Part shown: one piece after another, positions 38,220-51,000 of the stretch
How positions within the stretch are numbered: the first letter of the stretch is position 1
Layout of the letters: each line of letters opens with the position of its first letter
Assembly: GCA_973895155.1 (NCBI GenBank)
Contig: OZ316892.1
Location: 12,276,001-12,340,000, forward strand
From: Marsupella aquatica
Lineage: Eukaryota; Marchantiophyta
DNA: 64,000 nt
Direction of reading: 5' to 3'
Notes under the pieces: model-generated
What the model saw: only the letters and a program-made list of their open reading frames with translations
Database searches by the model: none
Told to the model about the DNA's origin: nothing
Program-made: the position numbers and the translations under genes

Positions 38220-38510
38220 TAGGGTTCAAACATTCACTATTTTTTGTTGGGCTGAGATTGTTAGTTTTAGGGTTTCTAGACAAATTACTTTCAGGACACT
38301 CCTAAGTGATTTACTCCAGAGCACACTATACTAGGCTTTTCAGTTTGCTGTGTAGTAGGGCTTTGGTTCTTTTGCCATTGCTGGGGACTCACAGCCTTTT
38401 GGCTCCTTGGTTGTCCTTGTCGTTTCCTGGATTTGTCCCCTGTATTGGGTTTCATGTCTTTGGGATCCTGTCTCCTAGACAGATGCTTTTTAATCATTGG
38501 CATTGTGATA
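38220..38510 (+). repeat. Copy of dispersed repeat family, plus orientation
   Basis: The segment shares ordered blocks with 54890-55180 (GCTGAG-TTGTTAG-TTTTAGGG, AGGCTTTCA-TTTGCTG, TAGGG-TTT-GTT), with 3780-3960 (GGCT-CTTGGTTG-CC, TTTGGGATC-TGTCTC) and with the inverted copy at 35400-35715. The family is old; no protein domain was found. Confidence 0.65.
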
Positions 38511-40744
38511 TAAACATGACTTGACAACTTCAAAGCTTCAATATATGCTCATCCACAAAAGTTCCCACTCTAGTGATGTCTTAGGTATAGTGTGCAAATG
38601 ATCAACATTAGCTCATAGTATGCACTCATATCCATCCACTTTGTATTCTTGTGAGTGGACCCGTCTTCCCTTTTAATCCTATGAGTTTATTTCTAATTCA
38701 AAAGGTGTAGGAATGCTGCAATTTAAGCTCCCTATTGCTTTCAACTCTAAAAAGCTCACAAACCCTTGCTAACATGCTTTCCATCAGACAATTAATTTGA
38801 TCACAAAATTACGAGCAAAATTGCCTTTGTATTGCTCTTCTCAATGATGTTTATGAGCCACTTTTACTAATAGGTAGACTAAAAGATCTATTTGAAATGA
38901 AAGTGACTGAAGTGAAATCCAGATCTGTTGGTACATATACTTTTTTACTCTTTTTCTTTTGAAAGAAGGCACAAGAGCCAGACTCAATCTTTGCACCACT
39001 AAATTAAACCTACCAGTTTTAGTGCACCTGTTGAATTAGTTTTCATGCCTGTAAACCAAATGTGACCTTCTTTTGGCAGGCATCTCCTTGATTGTTTGGT
39101 GAATAAAGTGTGGAATTGTACTTTTGGAGTAATATGTTATCCTTTTTCATTGTTTGGGCTTAAATCCCTCCCCCCAAGAAGAAGAAGGAGAAGAAGAAAA
39201 AGAAAGTATAAAGAGAAAACAATAGTTAGAGAGTATAAATAGAAAACAATAGAAGTTATGGAACAAACAGGTGGACCCAAAGGAACTGGGGACACGAGAA
39301 ATCAAAAAATGCCAACCCTGGAAACATGAACCAGCTACCCAATAAAGTGGGGGAACACAAGGGAAAACAAACAGCTCAAAACCAGGAAACATGAACCCAT
39401 AGGGCCCAAGACACACTAAAGAGGGAGGGGGAGGGGGGCGTATAAGGGAAAAACCAGAGGAAGAGCCGAATGCCCAGGAGCATTCAGGGCTTGTGGAGTT
39501 CAAGTTCACCAATTAACGAAACTAGCCCCGACTACCTGTTCTTTGAACATGAATAGTGGTGAGGACAATAAAAGTGTTACCAAAATATATTCTCTATTCA
39601 TATTCTTTGAAGGTTAATGAAATGATAAAAGACCCCTCATTTTAATAGTCATATATAATATACCATTTTCCTTTTATGCATATCTTTCTTTTCTATGCAC
39701 ATGTGTTGTGGTGGGGCCATAGTGCCCATTTTTTGAATGTATTTCTTAGAAATTAAAAAAAAACTTGCATGTACCAGTTGACATACATCATAGTCATGAG
39801 TGCACATGATGGCCATGGAGTTAGGGTGTGGAGGTTTCACTCTAGACCTAGGCTCTTAAAAGTAGATTTGAATTGGAGCTTTTATAGTAAGATATGAAAA
39901 TAATGATAATTTACAAATACAATGAACTATTTTTATGTACATTGTCACTAAAGATGTTTGAATTTATGTGCATATAGCTCCCCTAGTTATCTTAAGTAAC
40001 TTTTAAATACATTGTCAATGAAGATGTTTGAATTTACAATATTGTCAAGGTTATTTTTGTATTTATAAAAATGTCAGGATTTTGATACCTAGCTTCCCTG
40101 GTTATCTTTAGTGAACTTATCATCCAGATAAAAAACTATGACATTTTTATAAAAGAGTGTCACTATTGTCAATTAGAAAATCTTTAGTGACAAAATAGTT
40201 AAAAATACACTAAAAAGGAGTGACAATATTATAAATTGGAACATTTTAGGGTGAATGTAATATTGTGTGTTTTAAAGAATAAAAGAAGATACGCGGTGGG
40301 GTTCTTTTTTTCTCGGGCCCCGTGTATAATATGATCCCAAAGCGCGGACCGACCAAATCCGGAAGGCGAGCAAGCTGGCTGGAGATTCTCCCTGAAGCGA
40401 AACACTCCAAATTGATGAAGAGTGAGATCAGATCACCTACGCTGGACTGGGACCTACTATTCCCTTTTCCTTGTGATTCGTTTCGCTCGAGAGACGTGTG
40501 GGTACGGTGGCCAAAGAGTGAAGCTACAGTGCGGGAGGAGTAGACGAAGAAATAGTGACATCCATTCCCCTAATCTACCTTTGTCGGTTTTCATCGACAT
40601 GAAAGAAAAAAATGAATGAAATGCAGTCATGATTGTTGTGTGCAGCGAAGCGGTCATGGAGACGTAAGTGAGATCTGTTGTCGGCGATGAACTGTGTGTG
40701 GAGAAAATTGGTGCCGAGTCAAGTCCACGGACGGACGAATGGAT

Positions 40745-40880
40745 GGGATGAAAGTGTAGATCGGCCGAGGGAGTGTTTGGAAATTGATTCTTGAAGGGGA
40801 AGCTTGGGAGGGATGAAAGTGTAGATCGGCCGAGGGAGTGTTTGGAAATTTGATTCATGAAGGGAAAGCTCGGGAGGGAG
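40745..40880. repeat. Tandem duplication of about 65 bp in the VPS51 5' leader
   Basis: Two copies of a block beginning GGGATGAAAGTGTAGATCGG and containing GAGGGAGTGTTTGGAAATT and GAAGGG-AAGCT-GGGAGGGA stand back to back, ending about 25 bp before the VPS51 ATG. Copies differ by a few bases. Confidence 0.9.
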
Positions 40881-40904
40881 TTCGATCAGTGACAGTGGAG
40901 CAGA

Positions 40905-43900
40905 ATGGCGGAGGATGACAAAGCGAAGCGGGTGAGGGCGTTGCTGAGTAGCTTCTATGGACAGGAGGAAATTCCCACGCCAAACCCTCGTCGGGACACC
41001 CTGCAGGGCATTAATGAGCCCGATTTTGATTCCGATCGGTACATTGTGTCACTGGTGTGTTGCAGTCTCACCTTGTTGCCCTTTGATGTGTATCATATCT
41101 ACGGAATGTGCAATTTAGCCGAGTACACATTTTCTTTGAAATGTATTGTCACCCCGATTGTCACACAACCTATCGGAGCGTTCAGAGGTGCGGATGGGCA
41201 CCTCGATCTTGTGTAAAGGAAAATTGAGTGCCAGTGACGCTATATTGTAATGTAACACGCTCCTGGATCGATCAAGCCCTTGTTTCACGCACATTGTCGA
41301 GTCCTCTACCGGATCAAGACGAGATTGACGTTCTCCACAGACCATCACGCGCAGGTCTGCTATTGAAACTCTATACTTTCGGGTGTCCCGAAGTTTTTCT
41401 GAAGGAATCCCGTGTTTGATTTTCTCAGCTGCAGCGGACTCCTCTGGATGGTTTACTACAGAAGCATGTTGAGATGGCTGCCGAAATAAAGAACCTGGAC
41501 AGTGACATGCAAATGTTGGTGTATGAGAACTACAATAAGTTCATAAGTGCTACCGACACCATTAAAAGGTACAGATGTCAAGTCGACAATCTTATCGATG
41601 ATTATGCGGATGATCCGGTGTCTTTCAAGCTGATAGACAACCTTTAATCCACTCAAGATATACTTCATTCACTCCATCACACTTGAGGGTAGCTCGGTCG
41701 ACTTGTTAATTAGGTTTTCCGTGGGTACTATTGTTCTGCCTGGGTGTAACCGGTGCTCAAGTGGAGTGTGGATTTGTTTAGGATGAAGGAGAATGTCGCA
41801 GGGATCGAGACGAACATGGATCAGCTCCTAGAAACGGTACGCGCCCATTCTTGTGAGCTATTTTGCTTTAAAATTCGATTTCAGCGAAGATATTGGAAAA
41901 CTTGAGTGAATGGGCACCCTCTTCACATAAGTGCTGTGCAGTGTTTCAATTCCAACGCCCTATTGCTGTTGAGAACTTACAGGTTCACTGGCTTTATCGT
42001 TATATCGATGGAACTTATCATTAACATTTCCGTTGTAATCGTTTGCTTCAGGTCACTACTGTACGTGGAAAAAGTGATGGGATCAATGTCTCTCTCTCTG
42101 CTAGGAGGGAGAGAATCGAAGAGCTGAATGGGACTCGTAGCCTCTTGCGGAAAGTGCAGGTTAGAAAGACAGCCCACCGACGAAGCTCAAGCTGTAGCAT
42201 CACTGCTAGGATGTTCATCGTAAATTGAAATCCTGAGATTTTCAGACCGCAGGATGCACTTTCGAGTTAGTTGCGTCATTTACACCAGCTTTTGGCTGAT
42301 ATTTCAAATGTCATAGTTGCCATTCTATGACTAGCTGGACGATGTGGTGTACTTGAAAATGCTACTGGTCATACACGGAACATAGCACTCACGACAGACA
42401 TAGTGAAGAATCGTCATTGGAACGGCCATGATGGAGCCTACGCTATAACTTTAAGTCTCAGGCCTTAATGAACACTCCTTTGGCCTTGAATTTGTTTGTC
42501 AGTTTATATTTGATCTTCCAAAAAGACTGCGAACTTGCCTGAAAACTCAAGATTATGCAAAAGCCACAAAATTCTACAAGGGTGCTCTTCCGATTCTCAA
42601 GGTATGATGGATGACATCTTTCCAAGTAGAATCCCTATAGGCTTATGGAAATTAGGGACAAGGCATTATATTTGTTTGTGCTGAATCATTTCAAAACCAC
42701 TTGCTTAGTATCGCGTGATCCAGTGCGTTGGTGACATTAGATTTGTGTCGACTGTCCATACTACGTAATGAAGTACTGGACGCTAGTCGAAAACGAGGTC
42801 ACCGGGTAGCCCAACTACTCCTTCGTTGCTCGAGGTGAAGGTGGTGACATAGATTTTCTTGTTGCGGATATGAAAAGGGTAGGCATATGGGACGACATCG
42901 TTTGTGCTATGCAAGGAGGAGGCAGACGAGATTATCGCAATCGTCTCGCAAAAATTGGAAGTAAGTTCATAACATTCTACTGACGAAAATTCTTAGCAAA
43001 ATCTGTCAGAGTAGTGTTGTTTCTGAATTGATTACTTTGTTTGATTGATCTCATATTTTCATATCAGGCGATGATGATTTTACTGCGTGACAGGCTATAT
43101 TAAGCAGCTCTGGTTGTAACTTTAGACTTTTGCGTAGGCAGGGAGGATGGGATGATTTTTAAGCATTGTGTTATCTCTGCAGTCGCAAGTCCTGGATATT
43201 AATATACCTGTAGAAACTCGAGCTGAAGCAGTGAAGCTTCTTCAAGAACTTGATCACCCGGTACTTTTACCTCCCTTTTTGTGTATTTCAACATATCCTG
43301 TCATTGGATGATAATTACTATTCGCGGGCTTCTGTTCCAACTTGATTGTTCATACCAATACTAGAGACAAATTCAACGTACAGTGTTAGTTGCTTCGTCG
43401 CTTGAGATACTCGAGGGTTCACTGCATTGAAAATAAGGATGGACGAAGAAACTATACTTTAGCATGGTGACGTACCTCCGCTTTAGCCGTTGCGTTACCT
43501 CTGCTACAAGAAGAATGCATAATCTAGAGTAAGAGACGAGTTATTGGGATCATATAAAGGATGTTTTGCTGAGTAATTTACTCTTCCCCATCTCATCTAT
43601 GCATGTCTATCTGTGTTAAGTCTTTGCGGTACGTGACTAGTTACAATGCTAACATAGCGTTGTAACTGGCAGCTCCTGTGTAACCGGTCGTTGTGCTGAT
43701 TTTAGGACTGTTTTTGCCTTCTGGGTGTGTGTTTGGGAGGGGAACTTGTGGTGGCTGGAGACAGGTACAGAAAATGGTGGAGAGGTACTTAGCAGCTCAT
43801 TGGGAGCGTCTTATGTCTTCGCTTCAAGTAGTAGAACCTGAAACGCGTGGGCTGGTGGGCCATCTTCGTGGCTGGCCCGATCCTCATACTCGTGGGTGGC

Positions 43901-46900
43901 CACCTACTCACACTGAAGCTACGGAAGACTTTCATAAGGTTGTTCATCAGGGTACTATGCTTTTGTTTTGTCTTTGGGAGGCAGTCGTTATACTTGAGAT
44001 ATTTAACTTGGCTTCTTCGATCGTCCAGTGTTCCCTTTACCTAAGCTTTAGAATCCGATAATTGTTGTAGAGTGTTCTGAACTTTTAGTATGTGGTAAGA
44101 CGTACCTCAATTTGGTCCTGTTTCTTTCTGTCGCGCTTTAGACCTTCGAATGTTACTCCCCTGAGTTTTTTCCTGAACGCTTTAGTAGACTTGAACGTAA
44201 ATCGACTTCTGGGAGTCAATTCATGTAGATGTGCTATTGATGGTGAGATCTTATTGAAGCGAAGGGAAGCTGAGATTAGAAGATGAAATTGTGTTGCTAA
44301 CGTCTGTTTTGTGTGTGTCCTGTTCAAGGTGGTTTTTATCGACGACTTCACTGAAACGGCAAGCATTTTTAGAGCTCTTTTCCCACACGAAGAACATCGT
44401 CTTACTGACGCCACCATCAAGCTTCTAGAAGAGTAAGATGCAGATTATTTCCTTCTCGTCTGTTGCTAGGAAAATGTTGTGACTAATTTCCTCTAAACAT
44501 TTTTTGCTCAGTATGGGCTTTGGACATATATCTGATTTCCACTGAATCCTTGCTGGATGCAGATATCTTGCAAGCGTGCGCAAATTATTAAAGCCAGCTG
44601 TTGGAACTCCCTCTGTCCAAGAGCTTGCTGGAGTTTTAGGTATAGGCGGAACGTGAAGCTCAGTTTCACAAGGGCCCTTGACTTTAATTCAACAAACCGT
44701 TAAGAAAAGAATAAATTTAGGAGTTGGTGCCCCTAGGAGCTAGGGAGAGGTTATTTCTTATTGCGAAATATTGGGTTTGGGTAATGTACTTTACATATTA
44801 GATCATATTAGGAATGGCTTGGCTGGGTGATGCAGATACGATGTCTCTAGATACAGACAAAATGCAAACTTTGGTGCCCGAGGCAGGTGTTTCCACGATG
44901 ACTGCTAAGGTATACACATAAAGCCGAGGCATTTGTTTGTATTTAAATATGGAGACTCACATGCCAATCTACTTACAATGGAGCTCGTATAAAACTCTAG
45001 CTTTAATAATTGAATAGGTTATTAGTTTGAAGTTGAGATGGTAAAATGGAATGGCATAGACTTGATAATATTTACTGCTCTGCTCTGGCATAGTCAAAGT
45101 AAGCATTTTTCTTCACAACCCTCCTTTTGGATTTTTTAACCGTGGTCTCAATAAACGTTATGTACATATATAGATTCCCTTCGTCTAATTTTGGTTTGTT
45201 TCAATTATTGAACAGGTAGTGGAGACAGCAGTTCAAGAACATATTGCAGCAGTTTTTGCAGAACTTTACGGTCGTATTACAGGTATGATCCTCTCAACAG
45301 TTTAGCCGGAAATGTCATAATGTGTGGCGCGTTGAGAGCTTTTTGTAGAAGTTCTTGCTTTCTGTTTGCTTGATGAGTGAATTGGGACGCATGGTTTAGT
45401 ACTATTGCGTCAGCAGTAGTCTGCGATGGTATAGTCTTCTCGAACCTCATTGCATGCATTTAGAGCTACACAGAGGTTTTACTTTTGATACAGAAATTTG
45501 GATTTTTGCAGGGGCTCTCTTGATTGGGGAGCTCCCATCCATCAAAGAAGGACGTTCTGCAGAGACCCCGAAACCCTTGCGTGCGGCACTCGATAATGCC
45601 AAGCGAGTGGTCTTATTTGACAGTGTCGAGGTTTTGCGAGTATGTCTAGATTTGCCCTAAGGATCTTAATTTGCTGAATCTCAGGCTGAGGTTTACATTT
45701 TCTGCTACTTGTTGTAATCTTTAGTTACGATAAACTTTCGAACATCTCAATGTCTTGGTCCGTTACCTCAAAACGCCAGCTACTGATCTCGATGGCAGAG
45801 TGTAGATTTGAACTCATATGTTCCCCATTTTGTTTGTGGAAGGATCTTCGAGACCTTTTAGAAGGGTGCGGCAATGTCTTGGAGAACTGGAGAGATGCTT
45901 ACATAGACCAAGTGCAGGCCGGTTTCCAAGATCTTTTCACAAAGCTGAATGGTCATTTCCACCATCTGTCCTCAATCAGTCAAGATACTGTACCTGCCCA
46001 AAAATCCCAAGGGGTATCTTCGGGCTTGATCTTGATCTTGGCGCTTCTCTCAGTCTATATTCAGCAGACTGCAGTCCCCAAAATTACAGAGGTATCTCTC
46101 GGAAAACTCCTCATTTGAGGGTGCAGATGTGAGTCCCTGTCCTGCAAGTTGTGCTTTTCAACACTGTTGGTTGCGGTTCACTTCATGCTATTAATTTTCT
46201 TCAGCGATGGTAAATGCAGGTTATTGGTGTATCGTTTGTGGGTGGTGGTGCAATGGGTTTTGAAGCTAGACCAGCATTTGTGCCCTCAGAGATTTGTAGA
46301 GCTTTCTATGCCAATGGTGAAAAGCTTCTGCATGAGGTCTGACTTTCTTGACATGCTGTTTTCTATGCTTTTGTTCGATAAGCTGTCATTTATGTCCACA
46401 TTGTTGATGAGTCAAAATTTCTTCCAGCACCCACTGATTTAAGTCCCAGTCGGACGAGTCCTCTGTTGGCTCAATTCTGATGGAGTCATTTTTGGTATAT
46501 TTTGATGTAGTATATAGACACGCAATCACGGAAGTGTTCTGTTTTACTTCGAAAGAGTATTGAGACGCCAAATTGGTTAAAGGTAATCACTCACTGCCAA
46601 CCACGAGTTTCGATAATTCTGATCGCTAGCTTATGGATTGAATCTTTCGAAGTACAAGTGTGGGACTCGGTGAAACGGAAATAGTGAAAAGGTAAATCTA
46701 GACAAGTTAACTGCAGGGTCTGAAATAGAAACATTTCAGCGTACTTTCAAACTTGCAATCATTGGACAAAGCTGAACATTACTATGCACGATATGGCATC
46801 TCCGAAATCATTTCTAAGATGTGATGCTTACAGGGTTGTGACACAGTTGGGGCAGGTGTCATTGGCCTTGATAACAATTTGTGTTTGCTTTTGGCAGTAC

Positions 46901-48019
46901 AAAGAGCCAAGGGATGTGCGAATGTTTGCCGATCTACTTCTACAAGAGGTATGCCCTACGAGCTTCTTCCAATTCGCTGGAACTCATGCGTGGACAGAAT
47001 CCCTCGGCAAAATGACAATCTATTTCTATTGCTGTTTATCTTGGTTATGCAGGTAAACCGAGTGCAATCTGAGGTACAGCAGTTGTTGGACCATGGGATT
47101 ACCCGTGGGCATCAGCATACTGATAGTACAGGTAGCGCAGGATCTTCAAGGAGTAATCCCGCGAGTTTGCGAGACAGTACAAGTATACGAGATAGCTCAA
47201 GTATTCATGAGGGCAGAAACCCTCAGATAAGCATAAGTAACCGTGCGCGAGGACAAGCACTTGAGAGAGATGTTGCCAAACTTTTTAAGCAAAAAGTCGA
47301 GCTCTTCACAAAGGCGGAGTTCACACAAGTAACGTTTCTTGCCTGTTAAACCTTTGAGTTTCTTTCATCTTCAGGCTGTTCTTTTTGCGATTTGGTCCTT
47401 CGTAACCTGTCAAACCCTAAATCTTTGCCTGTCGTTGCTATTACCTAAACCTGCTGAAGTGTTTGTTGCTGTTTGTCCTTGGAAGGTATCAGTCATGTCC
47501 ACAATCATAAAGATGGGGCTCAAGACTTTTCAAGAATGTGTGCGGCTGCAGACGTTCAACCGTAGTGGATATAATCAGATTCAACTTGATGTCCAGTACT
47601 TGCGTGGCACGCTTCGAGATAAGATGATTGATGAGGCTGTGATTGATTCTTTACTTGACGAAGTGAGTATGTTGTCTTCTGCTAACGTGTCTAAACTTAC
47701 ATAAGTTTTATTTCCTGCCTCAATGTGTAGTTACATTTGCACCTTTAGTGAATCTAATGGGGTATTGCTCATGGTATGGACTAATGCGTTTATGCTACAA
47801 GCCAGGCTGCACTAAATCAACTGAGTTGTGTTGTAAGATAACTCATTTAATGAGTGAGGAAGCAACTTTCAAAGACATCTGATAGGAAATTGACTTTTGC
47901 TCATGTCTTTAAAACTGTAGGTTTGTACAGCTGCTGCAGAGCGGTGTATCGACCCAATTCCCCTTGAAGCTGCCATTCTTGACAGACTGATTGATGCCAA
48001 GAGGGCAAAACAATTTTGA
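40905..48019 (+). CDS. VPS51: Vacuolar protein sorting-associated protein 51 (GARP/EARP subunit)
   Basis: VPS51 (UNHINGED in Arabidopsis) is a subunit of the GARP and EARP tethering complexes, which capture endosome-derived vesicles at the trans-Golgi or recycling endosome. Twenty coding exons keep frame: 40905-41054, 41429-41568, 41782-41836, 42052-42159, 42503-42601, 42883-42960, 43183-43260, 43765-43938, 44329-44432, 44563-44639, 44836-44909, 45216-45282, 45512-45639, 45843-46091, 46220-46336, 46511-46582, 46898-46948, 47053-47328, 47486-47662, 47921-48019 (790 residues; the plant protein is of similar size). Landmarks are [16 protein letters not shown] near the start, the Vps51 core ([35 protein letters not shown]), [51 protein letters not shown]-like sequence near the end, and [18 protein letters not shown]. 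The first ATG follows a duplicated leader block. Splice sites are GT-AG throughout. Confidence 0.95.
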
Positions 48020-51000
48020 GCTGGTTCAAAGGTTGGTCCATTCCGTTATGTGACTCTAGGCTTGCTAAGGCTCCATACTTTGTGGGGAATGTTATAAACT
48101 ACAAGAGGATGCAGCAAATGAAATGTCAAAGTTCAACCGTTGTAAGTTATCTCTGTCTAATTGAGATGCCACTCTACCCGCATGTTGCTCTGGATTTCAT
48201 CAGTGGTCTGGCATGGTTGGCATCGTACCTCAGGGCTTACAGACGTTCAGAGTGAATGTATCAATCAGAACAACGTGGCATCAATTTTGAAGAATCGTTT
48301 TAGGAAATCTGTATGCACCTTCACCCATGTAATAAGCTCCAGCAGTTTGAAGTTAGGAATCTCCGTAATTATACTAGTAAGACCACAGAATACGCAATTT
48401 TCTGAATGGGTGATTCGTTGAGATTTAAGTTTGTGCAGCTTGTAGGTAGGCATGAGTACGGCAGACCTGCAGATTCAAAAATGATTTCTAGTAGTGATTT
48501 CTCAAGTTGCTGTTCGATTTATATAATTATGGAGATTCTTCTTTCTGCACTCTTGACAAACCCGAATAGTTGATGATAAGTTGGTAGAAGGTAAACCTAT
48601 TGAACTGATCGGTATTTCTCTAAGAAACAGCCTAAGTTTATACTATACACATGCACCAGGAGAAACTCTAGCACATACTAGATGCTGAAACGTATAGGCA
48701 CAAATATTGTGGGGAAGGAGAAACACACCCCATAGATTTATTTCCCATGATTAGTGGAAACAGGAGAAATTACAAGATGGCTTATGATACATCTGGGCTT
48801 TGTAAGTCAGACTTCCTCTCGCTATATATATCCTTAAGGAAAATCGATTCATCCTCAGCAAGTCAGGCACCACCAACAGTTTGATGCGGTTGGACTGACT
48901 TCTCGACACTTACTTGAAACTCCGTACATCAGTCCAATAAGTAAGAACTGACCCTTAGCTTTGCATCCGTCAAGAATTTTTAATTTTGTAATTTTGTAAT
49001 GTTTGTGGGGGTTGTGGGGAAGCAAAGCAAACCTCTTCAGGCAAGACATGCTGAGTCAATATGTACCCATACATTTGAAAAGTTCTTGAATCAGTTTGCG
49101 ATATGTTGAGGGTTATTGAGGAAGACTTCTTCAATACTTCTTCCTCCTTGCCTTCAAACTTAAGGGGTTGTGCCTATGCTTTTGACCCCTTCTCGTTGGT
49201 GCTTTATAGTTTCAGGGGAGGCCCCGGCCAAACCCCCTTGCTAGCCTGGCCAGGGGTTCCAAGTATCATCTCCTAGTCTCAAAATTTCAAAATTGAATGT
49301 AAAATGAGACCTTTGGGGTTTAAGCTTTGCTAAACCCATGGCCTCTTTGTGGGCCATGGCTGGAATGCTCTCGGGCTCACCATTCTCAAGGATTGCAGCC
49401 AGTAACCCCTTCCAGGCTAAGGGTTACCCTGCAGAACAGGTTAGGACTCTTCACAAAAATTCGAAGACGCAGCTCACACTTTGAGACCCAGCTGATCTGC
49501 CAGCTCCACTACAATTGGGTGGTAGACCTGAGGTGCTTCAAGCACTCGAGCCTGCCTAGATGCGATACTTGAGAAAAAGAGCAACACCGAGGAGCTAGTA
49601 TGATAAGTGCCTCCAGAAAATGGGCACCAAAATAAAGGTGAAGTGAACAAACAGGGCATTCAAGGATACTGAGATAACCATCTCATTCTCTGAAGTAGAT
49701 GAATTAATTTCTGGAGTTAAATATATAATTTAGAAATATTGAATAAATTGAATTTCCGTGGAAAACTTTCTGGGACACAACTTTTTGCCGTGCAGGCAGT
49801 GTTGAGACTCAGTAGGGCATCTCCACTAGCTGTTCTTTCGAAGTCTTACACGACTAGGATGTTGAGGGCTAAGTTAAGGGTAAAAAATCCCAGGTTACTG
49901 AAGATTGCTACTGCTACTAAGCTGGGTGGTCGGTGCTCGTGCAAATGCATTAACGCCCTCCAAGAATAGTTGGCACCCTTCAGAAAATGTCGAGGGCACA
50001 TAGTGCTTGCAGGGAAAGCATCATTCCCCAAACATTACTCGTGGTCAAGATTTAGAGCTCATGTGGAGAGATTCACCAGATGCATATAATTCGATTCCTT
50101 CACCTACAAATCTGTCTGGCTGATGCATATTATGTGAGATCAGACTGGACCAACTTCATTCAGTTGTAGAAACACACAGGCTAATTGAAAACATGTTATG
50201 TGTACATTAGGGGGAGTCAATGCTCACTTACATGCGAGTCACCTGGGCTGTCGCAGTTCGTTTGTGGATATTTCAAGCACTTTAGATTAAGTTGTGTACT
50301 TCAGCTCTCTCCCCAGTTTTCACTCCAGAGAGTGCAATTACTGCACAGAATGGAACACTCCCTTTGATCCGTCCCCTATATGAGCACTTTTAAATATAAA
50401 TATCCACATTGTGGAGCATGCTGCCATGTTGGACCGTCGAACATTGGACACATCATGCATTTTCCTTGAGGATCACTCGATGTGCAAGTTCGAAAGAGTT
50501 TTGTTGGTGTTGCTATATGGAAGAGTATTTTAGTTGTGAACTTTTGGGTATTGCGTCCATTCCGATGGCACATAATTTTTTCATTCCTTCTATAAATCAT
50601 GGGACTCACAATAAATGCTGTCTGTTGTGCTTGCTCCATTAGTCAGTGTTGCGCGTAGCCGGTAGCTGGAAGGTGCAGGTCCGCTGCTCGCAGGATGAAA
50701 ATAAATACCTAAAACATTCTGAGATTGCTGTCCTACAGCCCATGGGCTAAAGGTAGAGTGTGAGAGTCGGGTGGCACAGGTGTCAGGTTTGAACCTTGCC
50801 TGCATCACATCCCCCCCCTTATGTGAGGTTTATTAGACACCTCTAGTGACACTTATATATATTTTTCAATCCAACAGAGTTTACACACAATCCCCCTAAA
50901 TTGGGGTTCAGATGCCTCTAGTGACACTCAGAATTTTTTATGATTCCAGGGAACCCCTCTAGCCATTCCTGGTCAACATTCACTAAAATCCAAAAGTGCT

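Larger units (their letters stand above)
32959..40740. other. Spacer between VQ and VPS51 genes, repeat-rich
   Basis: The first part (to about 34 kb) probably contains the VQ 3' UTR. A phrase AAAAGTTTGACTC recurs at about 34866, 34930, 34968 and 35048, with a duplicated TCCA(C/T)GCCGTAGATTT. Related dispersed repeats lie at 35400-35710 and 38220-38500, and a SINE lies at 36850-36990. Frames such as 37677-38009, its plus-strand partners and 39147-39512 match no known protein. Confidence 0.4.
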
